Positions 9,453 to 17,392 of a stretch of DNA of 64,000 nucleotides are shown here, in pieces. The stretch covers positions 62,001 through 126,000 of the forward strand of contig JAMPIH010000006.1 in assembly GCA_023662825.1 (NCBI GenBank). Direction: 5' to 3'. Within the stretch, counting starts at the first letter, position 1. Every line of letters starts with the position of its first letter. The position numbers were made by a program, and so were the translations under genes. This DNA comes from Bacteroides sp. (lineage in GTDB: Bacteria; Bacteroidota; Bacteroidia; Bacteroidales; P3). Below the pieces are notes generated by a model. That model did not search any database and was not told where the DNA came from. It saw only the letters and a list, made by a program, of their open reading frames with translations.

Positions 9453-10751
9453 TTACAAACTCCAATAGTTCAATCGGGCAATCTTTCCCCGGTAGATTCC
9501 TTTCACGTCGGCCACCAGTCCGTCTCCGTCTTTGAGCCAACGGCCGAAATCGGCTTCCGTAAGCCGAACGTATTCCTTGTGGGAAACAGCCACCACCACG
9601 GCTTCGTACGCCTTTTCTTCCGGCCTTGGGCAAAGGTCGAAGCCGTACATCTGTTTCACGGCCCGGGGATCCGCCTTGGGATCGACCACATCCACCAGCA
9701 TGCCGTAGTCTTTCAGTTCGCGGATGATATCGACCACTTTCGAATTGCGGATATCCGCCACATCTTCCTTAAAGGTAAGCCCCAGCACCAGAATCCGTCC
9801 GTTACGGATGTGTTTATCCAGCGAAATCAAGCGTTTGATGACCCGTTTGCCCACGTAGCCGCCCATCGAGTCGTTGACGAAACGCCCCGAATTGATTACG
9901 TGCGGATGGTATTTGAGCGAACGCGCCTTATACACCAAATAGTAGGGATCCACGCCTATGCAGTGTCCGCCCACCAATCCGGGGCTGAACTTGAGGAAAT
10001 TCCACTTGGTGCCCGCCGCCTCCAGCACATCGTAGGTGTTGATGCCCATGCGGCCGAAGATGATGGAAAGTTCGTTCATCAACGCGATGTTCACGTCGCG
10101 CTGTATGTTCTCGATAATCTTGGCCGATTCGGCCACCTTGATGCAGGGCGCGTAATGCAAGCCGGCTTCCACCACCAGCGCATACACCTCGCCTATCAGT
10201 TTCAGGGCTTCCTCATCGCAACCCGAAACGATCTTCTTGGTGCTTACCAGGGTATGTACCTTGTCGCCCGGATTGATACGCTCGGGCGAATAGCCCACCT
10301 TGAAGTCCGTGCCGGACCGCAGGCCCGAAATCTTTTCGAGCAGGGGAACGCACTCTTCTTCGGTGGCACCCGGATATACCGTGGATTCATACACCACGCA
10401 ATCGCCTTTCTTGAGTACGGAAGCCACCGTTTCGGTAGCCGCCAGCAAGGGTTTCAGGTCGGGAATGTTATAGGTGTCGATGGGGGTCGGAACCGCCACG
10501 ATATAGAAGGATGCCTGCTTAAGATCCTCCGGTCTGTCCGTATAGAGGATATCCGTTTCCGCGAAATCGACCGCCGAAAGCTCGCCCGACTCGTCCGTAC
10601 CTTTCCGCAAGGATTCGAGATGACGGGGATTGTTGTCGAAACCTATCACGTCCGTTTTTTTCGCCAAGGCCAAGGCCAGCGGCAAGCCGACGTACCCCAG
10701 CCCGACCACCGCTATCTTTTTCTTTTTTTCGAGAAACTCCGAAACTTCCAT
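9453..10751 (-). CDS. Nucleotide-sugar 6-dehydrogenase (UDP-GlcNAc/UDP-Glc/GDP-Man dehydrogenase family)
   Basis: It oxidises the C6 hydroxyl of an NDP-sugar to the uronic acid with two NAD. The 432-aa protein has the N-terminal Rossmann motif VVGLGYVGLPLA, the central helical domain, and the active-site GGHCIGVDPYY with Cys near residue 263. Residues around the active site (FSPGLVGGHCIGVDPYYL) are of the WbpO/TviB type that uses UDP-HexNAc substrates, but the exact sugar cannot be decided here. Nine nucleotides separate it from the upstream Gfo/Idh oxidoreductase, consistent with consecutive steps to a modified uronic acid for surface polysaccharide. Confidence 0.9.
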   Translation of the reverse strand: MEVSEFLEKKKKIAVVGLGYVGLPLALALAKKTDVIGFDNNPRHLESLRKGTDESGELSAVDFAETDILYTDRPEDLKQASFYIVAVPTPIDTYNIPDLKPLLAATETVASVLKKGDCVVYESTVYPGATEEECVPLLEKISGLRSGTDFKVGYSPERINPGDKVHTLVSTKKIVSGCDEEALKLIGEVYALVVEAGLHYAPCIKVAESAKIIENIQRDVNIALMNELSIIFGRMGINTYDVLEAAGTKWNFLKFSPGLVGGHCIGVDPYYLVYKARSLKYHPHVINSGRFVNDSMGGYVGKRVIKRLISLDKHIRNGRILVLGLTFKEDVADIRNSKVVDIIRELKDYGMLVDVVDPKADPRAVKQMYGFDLCPRPEEKAYEAVVVAVSHKEYVRLTEADFGRWLKDGDGLVADVKGIYRGKIARLNYWSL

Positions 10752-10760
10752 CGCAAGCCT

Positions 10761-11771
10761 TTATTTACGAAGTGAATATATCCGTTCTATCATATCCACC
10801 ACCAAACGGCCTTCCTGCGCCGTGGCGGTAATGGCATCCGTTTTTCCTTGCAGCACATCCACCACATTCTGAATTACATAGTGATGATTCTGCGCCGAAC
10901 CTTTGTAATGCCCGTAATCGTTGCCGGGATTAGTGGGCGGAAGCTCCGGCATTTCGTAGCCCTTTACATGGCAGTATTCCACCTTGTCCATATACTGCCC
11001 GCCTATCTTCACGCTGCCGTTCCTAGCCACGACGGTAAGCGAGCTTTCCAGATTGGCGTCATACACCGCCGTGGAATAATTGAGGCAGCCCATGCCGCCC
11101 CCTTTCACGAAATCGAACTGCACCATGCCCGAATCCTCGAAGGCGGTGAGGTTCTGATGGCAGAAATCGGCGAAACGCGCCTGTATGTGGGTGATGTCGC
11201 CGAACAGCCAGGCCAGAATGTCCACGAAATGGCTGAACTGGGTAAAGAGCGTGCCTCCGTCCATATCGGCCGAGCCATGCCAGTTACCCTGCACATAATA
11301 ACGTTCGTCACGGTTCCAATAGCAGTTTACCTGCACCATCTCGATCTGCCCAAGGCAGCCCGATTCCACCAACGACTTGATCCATACCGAGGGCGGCGAA
11401 TAGCGGTTCTGCATGACGCAGAACACTTTCCTGCCCGTCTTGCGCGAGGTTTCCAATATCCGGTCGGCATCGCGCACGGTGAGCGCCATCGGCTTCTCCA
11501 CCACCACATGGGCACCGTATTCCATCGCCTTGATAGCGTAATCGGCGTGCAGTCCGTTGGGAACGCATATATTGACCACATCCATGCCGGCTTCCTTTGC
11601 CAGCATGACACCGTAATCCTGATAAAAATTTGCCGGATACGCCTCCAATCCCAGTATTTCCTTGGGCTTGACATCGCAAAGCGCCTGAACCCGGCACTCT
11701 CCGTTGCCGGTAACCATGGCCGCATGACGTTTACCGATATACCCGCAACCTACGATTCCAAAATTTATCAT
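10761..11771 (-). CDS. Gfo/Idh/MocA family oxidoreductase, possibly WbpB/WlbA-like
   Basis: The 336-aa protein starts with a dinucleotide-binding motif (GIVGCGYIGKRH) and has the family's EKPMAL motif near residue 92, followed by the C-terminal beta-sheet domain with GGTLFTQFSHFVDILAW. An upstream in-frame extension has no family match, so the ATG at 11771 is used. Placed directly before a UDP-sugar 6-dehydrogenase, it could oxidise C3 of a UDP-HexNAc uronate as WbpB/WlbA do; this is inference from neighbourhood. It is divergent from dapD across 102 bp, in which TAACTTTA (11789-11796, minus strand) is a weak -7 candidate. Confidence 0.85.
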   Translation of the reverse strand: MINFGIVGCGYIGKRHAAMVTGNGECRVQALCDVKPKEILGLEAYPANFYQDYGVMLAKEAGMDVVNICVPNGLHADYAIKAMEYGAHVVVEKPMALTVRDADRILETSRKTGRKVFCVMQNRYSPPSVWIKSLVESGCLGQIEMVQVNCYWNRDERYYVQGNWHGSADMDGGTLFTQFSHFVDILAWLFGDITHIQARFADFCHQNLTAFEDSGMVQFDFVKGGGMGCLNYSTAVYDANLESSLTVVARNGSVKIGGQYMDKVEYCHVKGYEMPELPPTNPGNDYGHYKGSAQNHHYVIQNVVDVLQGKTDAITATAQEGRLVVDMIERIYSLRK

Positions 11772-11859
11772 AGCCGTAAAAAAGCGGGTAAAGTTAATCA
11801 TTTCGCCCGTTGTGAACAACGGATTCCGCCGCGGCATTCCGCGATTGATAGGAAAACCG

Positions 11860-11867
11860 TACATTTG
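11860..11867 (+). promoter_or_regulatory. -7 promoter box of dapD
   Basis: TACATTTG ends only six bases before the dapD ATG at 11874, so the transcript would be leaderless or nearly so. No convincing -33 box was found. Confidence 0.45.
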
Positions 11868-11873
11868 TACCCT

Positions 11874-12683
11874 ATGGAAAAACTTCGTGCCCTTATCGAG
11901 GAAGCCTGGGAGAGCCGGGCCTTGTTGCAGGAGGCGGCGCATGCGCAGGCCGTCCTGCAGGCGGTCGAGTTGCTCGACCGAGGCGAATTGCGTGTGATGG
12001 ATCCCGCAACCTGGCAGGTGAACCAATGGGTAAAGAAAGCCGTGGTCCTGTTCTTTCCGCTCTCCAAGATGCAGGTGATGGAAGTGGGGCCTTTCGAATT
12101 CTTCGACAAGATCCCGCTCAAGAAGAACCTCGAGAAAGCCGGGGTGCGCGTGGTGCCCCACGGCATTGCCCGCTACGGCTCGTTTCTGGAAGCCGGCGCG
12201 GTGATGATGCCCTCGTACGTGAACATCGGGGCCTACGTAGGTTCGGGCACCATGGTGGACACCTGGGCCACGGTGGGTTCCTGCGCCCAGATCGGCAAGA
12301 ACGTGCACCTGAGCGGCGGCGTGGGCATCGGCGGCGTGCTGGAACCCGTAACGGCCGAACCCGTGGTGGTGGAAGACGACTGCTTTATCGGCTCGCGCTG
12401 CATCCTCGTGGAAGGCGTGCATATAGGCCGCGAGGCGGTGCTGGGCGCGAACGTATGCCTTACCAAATCCACGCACATCATCGACGTGAGCGGCCAAGAG
12501 CCGCATACCTACCGGGGCATGGTTCCCCCGCGTTCGGTGGTGATTCCCGGCAGCATGCCCAAGGAGTTTCCCGCCGGCACCTACCATGTGCCCTGCGCGC
12601 TGATCATCGGACAGCGCAAGGCCTCCACCGACACCAAGACCACCCTGAACGACGCCTTGCGCGACTTTAACATCTCTTGCTAA
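11874..12683 (+). CDS. dapD: 2,3,4,5-tetrahydropyridine-2,6-dicarboxylate N-succinyltransferase
   Basis: DapD catalyses the succinylation step of the lysine/meso-diaminopimelate pathway. The 269-aa length is typical. The N-terminal helical domain (MEKLRALIEEAWESR) precedes a left-handed parallel beta helix made of hexapeptide repeats (GAYVGSGTMVDTWATVGSCAQIG and onward), ending with the acetyltransferase-like cap. The frame stays open far upstream, but the family start is the ATG at 11874. The thioredoxin lipoprotein gene follows after 10 nt. Confidence 0.95.
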   Translation: MEKLRALIEEAWESRALLQEAAHAQAVLQAVELLDRGELRVMDPATWQVNQWVKKAVVLFFPLSKMQVMEVGPFEFFDKIPLKKNLEKAGVRVVPHGIARYGSFLEAGAVMMPSYVNIGAYVGSGTMVDTWATVGSCAQIGKNVHLSGGVGIGGVLEPVTAEPVVVEDDCFIGSRCILVEGVHIGREAVLGANVCLTKSTHIIDVSGQEPHTYRGMVPPRSVVIPGSMPKEFPAGTYHVPCALIIGQRKASTDTKTTLNDALRDFNISC

Positions 12684-12693
12684 CAACTTTCAT

Positions 12694-13134
12694 ATGAAAC
12701 GGATAATCCTCTCGACCCTCGCCTTTTTCTCGCTTGCCCTCACCTTTTCGTGCTCGGCACAGGACAAAACGCACGTAAAGTATCTGAGCACGGCCGATTT
12801 TTTAGAAAAGGTACACGACTACAAACAGAATCCCGACACCTGGAAATACAAGGGCAAGCTGCCCTGCCTCATCGACTTCTACGCCGACTGGTGCCGTCCC
12901 TGCAAGATGCTGGCACCGGTAATGGAAGAACTGGCGGCGCAATACGAAGGCCAGGTCATCTTCTACAAGGTGAACGTGGATGTGGAAAAGGAACTTTCGG
13001 CGGCCTTCGGCATTCAGAGCATCCCCAGCCTGCTGTTCGTGCCTGCCGAAGGGCAACCGGCCATGAACGCGGGCGTGCTGCCCAAAGAACAGCTGAACGC
13101 CTATATACAGTCGTTTATTCTGGGTAAAAAATAA
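12694..13134 (+). CDS. Thioredoxin-fold lipoprotein
   Basis: The 146-aa protein has a signal sequence ending in a lipobox (LTFSC, lipidated Cys20), then a complete thioredoxin domain with active site WCRPC in FYADWCRPCKM and the cis-proline loop SIPSLLFV. It should act as a membrane-anchored disulfide oxidoreductase in the periplasm. The protein partner is not shown by context, as dapD is metabolically unrelated. Its 3' end overlaps the convergent phosphopantetheinyl transferase gene by 20 bp. Confidence 0.9.
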   Translation: MKRIILSTLAFFSLALTFSCSAQDKTHVKYLSTADFLEKVHDYKQNPDTWKYKGKLPCLIDFYADWCRPCKMLAPVMEELAAQYEGQVIFYKVNVDVEKELSAAFGIQSIPSLLFVPAEGQPAMNAGVLPKEQLNAYIQSFILGKK

Positions 13135-13720
13135 AGCGGGGTTCTTCCTCGCTTTCGCTGCAGAGGGTCAGTATAAGGTCGCCACAGCGCACGGCGGCGG
13201 TATATTCCATTTGCCTGCCGTTCCTCACGATATACGTGCGCAAACGCAGGCGCTTTCCCTCATACCGGGCATAGTCGCCCAGCACCGGATACCGGCGCAT
13301 CTCTCCTCCCAATCCGCAACCGACATACTTGAGCAGGCTTTCCTTGGCCGTCCACAGGCGGAAAAACTGCGCGGTCCTTTCCTGTTCGCCACGCGCCTGC
13401 CGTACCGGCAAGGTTTCCTCAGGCAGGAAAAAGCGTTCCAGAATGCCTTCGAAACCACGGAGCCGCATCCGTTCGACATCCACCCCCACGGGACTGCCGC
13501 CGGTGGCCAGCACGAGCGTCTCGCCCGAATCGCTGTAATTGAAAAAGAAGTCCGGATAATCGGCAAGATAGGGCTTGCCCTGCGCGGTACGCGCCATGTT
13601 CAGAGAATCATTCACGCCCAATTCCGTCTGCAACACTTGCTGCACGAAGGCTCGCCCCAAGGTTTTCCGTTCGGCCTTGGAAATATCATGCGGGAACGTC
13701 TTGATATGGATGGCGGGCAT
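13115..13720 (-). CDS. 4'-phosphopantetheinyl transferase (Sfp type)
   Basis: It transfers phosphopantetheine from CoA to carrier-protein serines. The 201-aa protein has the two metal/CoA signatures: GVDVERM in the middle and FFRLWTAKESLLKYVG about 45 residues later. The start is the ATG at 13720 (MPAIHIKTF). A longer frame would translate through the terminator and the tRNA-Ala gene and is not credible. A likely substrate in this window is the acyl carrier protein at 34458-34694, but that link is inference. Confidence 0.9.
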   Translation of the reverse strand: MPAIHIKTFPHDISKAERKTLGRAFVQQVLQTELGVNDSLNMARTAQGKPYLADYPDFFFNYSDSGETLVLATGGSPVGVDVERMRLRGFEGILERFFLPEETLPVRQARGEQERTAQFFRLWTAKESLLKYVGCGLGGEMRRYPVLGDYARYEGKRLRLRTYIVRNGRQMEYTAAVRCGDLILTLCSESEEEPRFIFYPE

Positions 13721-13730
13721 GTACTGAAAC

Positions 13731-13757
13731 AAAAAAAGCCCGATGCTATCGGGCTTT
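13731..13757 (-). terminator. Rho-independent terminator after tRNA-Ala
   Basis: On the minus strand, AAAGCCCGAT pairs perfectly with ATCGGGCTTT around a 3-nt loop, and the T-run continues to 13731. It lies between the tRNA and the phosphopantetheinyl transferase start, so the transferase needs its own promoter or read-through. Confidence 0.85.
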
Positions 13758-13769
13758 GGATTTTTCTTG

Positions 13770-13843
13770 TGGAGTATAGGGGAGTCGAACCCCTGACCTC
13801 TTGACTGCCAGTCAAACGCTCTAGCCAACTGAGCTAATACCCC
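13770..13843 (-). tRNA. tRNA-Ala(GGC)
   Basis: On the minus strand the acceptor GGGGTAT pairs with ATACTCC (one G-U), the D-arm reads TTAGCTCAGTTGG, the anticodon loop CTGGCAG carries anticodon GGC, and the T-arm contains GGTTCGACTCC. CCA is not encoded. A strong promoter and a terminator flank it, so it is a single-gene unit. Confidence 0.95.
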
Positions 13844-13855
13844 GAAAAGAGGTTG

Positions 13856-13886
13856 CAAAGGTACGCTTTATTTTTGAATTGGCAAA
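13856..13886 (-). promoter_or_regulatory. Promoter of tRNA-Ala
   Basis: Consensus TTTG (13883-13886) and TACCTTTG (13856-13863) boxes with a 19-bp spacer on the minus strand. This is one of the clearest promoters in the window and was used to calibrate the others. Confidence 0.85.
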
Positions 13887-13892
13887 ATTTAG

Positions 13893-14900
13893 TTACAAAG
13901 CCAGTACCCGTGCCACTTCCAAGAGTTCCGGATCTATCTGCTGGTGATGCTTGGTGGCCTTTTCGAACGGCACGTGCACGATCTTGTTGTTCACCTGCCC
14001 GATCATCACGCAGTCCTTGCCTTCCAGAAGTGCCTTCACGCTGTTGTAGCCCAGGCGCGAGGCCAGCACCCGGTCGGCGTACGAAGGCGTTCCGCCCCGC
14101 TGGATATGCCCCAGTATGGTAACGCGCGTCTCGTAATTGGGAAGCCGTTCCTTTACCAGTCTGGCCACCTGCGACGCGCCGCCCAGTTCCTCACCCTCGG
14201 CCACGATGATGATGCCCCAGGTCTTCTGCTTGCGCTGGTCGTATTCGAGTTTGGCGATCAGGTGGTCGATATCGGTCTGCGTTTCGGGAATCAGGATATC
14301 CTCGCTGCCGGTGGCGATGCCCCCGTTGAGCGCGATGAAGCCCGCGTCGCGCCCCATCACCTCCACGAAGAACAACGTGCCGTGCGAACCGGCCGTGTCG
14401 CGGATCTTATCGACCGCGTCCACCACCGTGTTCACCGCCGTGTCGTAGCCTATGGTGAAGTCGGTGCCGTACAGGTCGTTGTCGATGGTGCCCGGCAAGC
14501 CCACCACGCGGATATCGGGATGCCGCCTGTGCAGGGCCAGCGCCCCACGGAAAGTGCCGTCGCCGCCGATCACCACCAAGGCGTCGATACCCTCGTCCAT
14601 CAGGTTCTGGTAGGCCGTGTCCAAGCCCTCGTCGGTCTTGAACTCCGGACAGCGCGAGGTCTTGAGTATCGTGCCGCCCCGATGGATGATGTCGGCCACC
14701 GAGTAGCCGAACATAGGCTTGAATTCCTTGTTGATAAGGCCTTTGTACCCATGGCTGATACCCACCGCCAGCAGCTTTTCGGCCATGGCCGTGCGCACCA
14801 CCGCGCGGATGGCGGCGTTCATGCCGGGGGCGTCGCCCCCGGAAGTCAAAATCCCTATCTTGCGGATATTGTTGTCTTTGTTGCCTGGGTGCAGGTTCAT
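13893..14900 (-). CDS. pfkA: ATP-dependent 6-phosphofructokinase
   Basis: It phosphorylates fructose-6-phosphate to fructose-1,6-bisphosphate. The 335-aa protein has the nucleotide-binding GILTSGGDAPGMNAA, the GGDGTFRGA motif near residue 105, the catalytic PGTIDND near residue 130 with the family Asp, and MGRDAGFIA. GGDGT rather than GGEDT supports ATP over pyrophosphate as donor. It starts 6 nt after the topA stop, so the two genes are probably co-transcribed. Confidence 0.96.
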   Translation of the reverse strand: MNLHPGNKDNNIRKIGILTSGGDAPGMNAAIRAVVRTAMAEKLLAVGISHGYKGLINKEFKPMFGYSVADIIHRGGTILKTSRCPEFKTDEGLDTAYQNLMDEGIDALVVIGGDGTFRGALALHRRHPDIRVVGLPGTIDNDLYGTDFTIGYDTAVNTVVDAVDKIRDTAGSHGTLFFVEVMGRDAGFIALNGGIATGSEDILIPETQTDIDHLIAKLEYDQRKQKTWGIIIVAEGEELGGASQVARLVKERLPNYETRVTILGHIQRGGTPSYADRVLASRLGYNSVKALLEGKDCVMIGQVNNKIVHVPFEKATKHHQQIDPELLEVARVLAL

Positions 14901-14906
14901 GGTTTC

Positions 14907-17303
14907 TTAGAGTTTTTTGCCGGTGGATTTTGACTTGCCCGCCGATTTCCCGGCCGTGGAGGCCGTGCTTTTCTTTGCGGTGGCCTTGGCCGGCGATTTC
15001 TTGGCGATGGCTGCCGCCCGGCGGGCCGAACGCGCGGAGGGCTTTTCCTCCGAAATGATCTTCCGGCAGTCTTCCAGCGTAAGCAGGGCTGCATCCGTGC
15101 CCTTCTCTATCTTGTAGTTCTTGTTCTCGAAGCTGATGTAGGGGCCGTAGCGGCCGTTGAGCACCTGCAGGGAGGGTTCTTCGGGAAAAGTACGTATCAC
15201 CTTCTGCTTCTCGGCCTCGGCCTTGGCGTTGATCAGTTCCACCGCCCGTTCGAGCGAAATGCTTACAGGGTCGTCGGTCTTGGGAATCGACACGAACTTG
15301 CCGTCGAACCTCAGGTAAGGGCCGAAACGTCCCACGGCGGCGGTAATGTCCTTGCCCTGGTACTGCCCTACCGTGCGCGGCAGCTTGAACATCTCCAACG
15401 CCTGTTCGAGCGTAACCTCATCCATCGAAACGCCTTTCTTCAGGCCCGCAAAGGCCGGTTTGTCCTCACCCTTGCTGTCGCCTTTCTGCACCACGGGGCC
15501 GAAACGACCCAGCTTCACATAAATGGGCAGGCCGCTCGCGGGATCATGCCCCAGCAGCCTTTCGCCGCTCACCTTCTCGGAGTTCTGCGCGGTGGCCTCC
15601 ACCTGCTTGTGGAAAGGCTTGTAGAAACCGGCTATCATGTTGTTCCACTTCTTCTGCCCCTGGGCGATTTCGTCGAACTGTTTCTCCACGTCGGCGGTAA
15701 AGCCGTAATCCACGATGCCGGAAAAATACTTGATCAGGAACTGGTTCACCAGCACACCCGTGTCGGTGGGAAACAGCTTGGCCTTTTCGGCACCCGTGTT
15801 TTCGTGCAAGGCACGTTCCTCTATCCTGCCATTCTGAAGTTCGAAGGCGCAGTAGGCGCGCACATGCCCGGGACGGTCTTCCTTAACCACATACTCGCGT
15901 TTGAGGATTGTGGAAATCGTGGGCGCGTAGGTGGAAGGACGGCCGATGCCCAGTTCTTCCAGTTTCTTTACCAGCGAGGCTTCCGAATAGCGCGGCGGAT
16001 GCTGGCTGAACATCTCGCGGGCCCCCATGCGCCTGAGCGTGAGCGCCTCGCCCTTCTTCAAGGCGGGCAGACGGTGTTCGCCGTTTTCTTCCTCCTCATC
16101 GTCGCGGCTTTCGGCATATACTTTCAGGAAACCGTCGAAGAGGATCACTTCACCTTTCGCCACAAAATATTCGGGACGGCCCTGCACGGAAATGTTTATC
16201 TGCGTCCGTTCAATCTCGGCGTCGGCCATCTGCGAGGCCACGGCACGTTTCCATATCAGGTCGTAGAGGCGCACCTGCGAGGGGTCGCCCGTAATGGAAG
16301 CCCGGTCCATATAGGTGGGCCGGATGGCCTCGTGGGCCTCCTGCGCGCCCTTGGTCTTGGTGTTGAAGTTGCGGGGCTTGCTGTATCTGGCGCCGTAGGC
16401 CTTCTCTATCTGTACCTTGGCCATGTTGATGGCCAGCGAGGACAGGTTCACCGAGTCGGTACGCATATAGGTGATGAGCCCTTCTTCGTAGAGCTGCTGC
16501 GCCACCATCATGGTCTTGGACACCGAGAAACCCAGCTTGCGGGAGGCTTCCTGCTGCAGGGTGGAGGTGGTGAACGGAGGGGCGGGCGAACGCTTGGCGG
16601 GCTTCACGTCGAGGCTGTCCACCGTAAAGCCGGCCGTCCTGCAGGACTCCAAGAAAGCCTTGGCTTCCTCCTTGGTCTTGAAGCGGCTGTTGAGCTCGGC
16701 GGTGAAATTGCCGAACGAGGCCGTTACCTTATAGGAGGATTCCTCCTTGAAGCTCTTGATTTCTTCCTCGCGTTCCACCACCAGACGCACAGCCACCGAC
16801 TGCACGCGGCCCGCCGAGAGACTCGGACGCACCTTACGCCACAAAAGGGGCGATATCTCGTAACCCACCAGTCGGTCCAAAACGCGGCGCGCCTGCTGGG
16901 CGTCCACCAGGTCGTAGTCTAACTTGCGGGGATTCTCGATGGCGTGGAGGATGGCGGTCTTGGTAATTTCGTTGAATACGATGCGCCGGGTCTTGGCCGG
17001 ATCCAGTTTCAGCACCTGGTCCAGATGCCAGGCGATGGCCTCTCCCTCGCGGTCCTCATCGGATGCGAGCCATACGAAATCGGCGGCCTTGGCGGCCTTC
17101 GACAGCTGGGCGATCAGGGCTTTCTTTTCGGGCTGGATGATGTATTTGGGCTCAAAATCGTGGGCGGTATCGATGCTGATGTTGTTCTTAGGCAGATCGC
17201 GGATATGTCCGAAACAGGACAGCACGTGATAGTCTTTTCCCAGAAATTTCTCGATGGTCTTGGCCTTGGCCGGAGATTCGACGATGACTAAATTTTTCGA
17301 CAT
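14907..17303 (-). CDS. topA: DNA topoisomerase I
   Basis: TopA relaxes negative supercoils through a 5'-phosphotyrosine intermediate. The 798-aa protein starts with a TOPRIM domain (LVIVESPAKAKTIEKFLG, and the acidic DEDREGEAI). The active-site tyrosine lies in LITYMRTDSVN near residue 279. The C-terminus carries repeated GRFGP-type topoisomerase C-terminal motifs without Cys4 zinc fingers, and ends in a Lys/Ala/Ser-rich tail typical of the phylum. Its promoter is 21 nt upstream and pfkA follows. Confidence 0.97.
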   Translation of the reverse strand: MSKNLVIVESPAKAKTIEKFLGKDYHVLSCFGHIRDLPKNNISIDTAHDFEPKYIIQPEKKALIAQLSKAAKAADFVWLASDEDREGEAIAWHLDQVLKLDPAKTRRIVFNEITKTAILHAIENPRKLDYDLVDAQQARRVLDRLVGYEISPLLWRKVRPSLSAGRVQSVAVRLVVEREEEIKSFKEESSYKVTASFGNFTAELNSRFKTKEEAKAFLESCRTAGFTVDSLDVKPAKRSPAPPFTTSTLQQEASRKLGFSVSKTMMVAQQLYEEGLITYMRTDSVNLSSLAINMAKVQIEKAYGARYSKPRNFNTKTKGAQEAHEAIRPTYMDRASITGDPSQVRLYDLIWKRAVASQMADAEIERTQINISVQGRPEYFVAKGEVILFDGFLKVYAESRDDEEEENGEHRLPALKKGEALTLRRMGAREMFSQHPPRYSEASLVKKLEELGIGRPSTYAPTISTILKREYVVKEDRPGHVRAYCAFELQNGRIEERALHENTGAEKAKLFPTDTGVLVNQFLIKYFSGIVDYGFTADVEKQFDEIAQGQKKWNNMIAGFYKPFHKQVEATAQNSEKVSGERLLGHDPASGLPIYVKLGRFGPVVQKGDSKGEDKPAFAGLKKGVSMDEVTLEQALEMFKLPRTVGQYQGKDITAAVGRFGPYLRFDGKFVSIPKTDDPVSISLERAVELINAKAEAEKQKVIRTFPEEPSLQVLNGRYGPYISFENKNYKIEKGTDAALLTLEDCRKIISEEKPSARSARRAAAIAKKSPAKATAKKSTASTAGKSAGKSKSTGKKL

Positions 17304-17323
17304 CCTGATATTTTTTGCAACCG

Positions 17324-17331
17324 CAAAGATA
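17324..17331 (-). promoter_or_regulatory. -7 promoter box of topA
   Basis: TATCTTTG on the minus strand, 20 nt upstream of the topA ATG at 17303. Confidence 0.6.
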
Positions 17332-17392
17332 GTTTTTTTTCATTTTTACGTTTTTGAACCAACGGGCGGCTACCAAGAACCGTATTAAGTGC

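Noticed and set aside
8649..10775. 708-codon plus-strand frame opposite the dehydrogenase gene
   Set aside because: Same antisense effect; the composition is His/Val/Gln-rich with no domain.
10848..11873. Long N-terminal extension of dapD
   Set aside because: It runs antisense to the Gfo/Idh gene; DapD length and the promoter box both place the start at 11874.
13721..13858. N-terminal extension of the phosphopantetheinyl transferase
   Set aside because: The extension translates the tRNA-Ala gene and its terminator; the family start fits the ATG at 13720.
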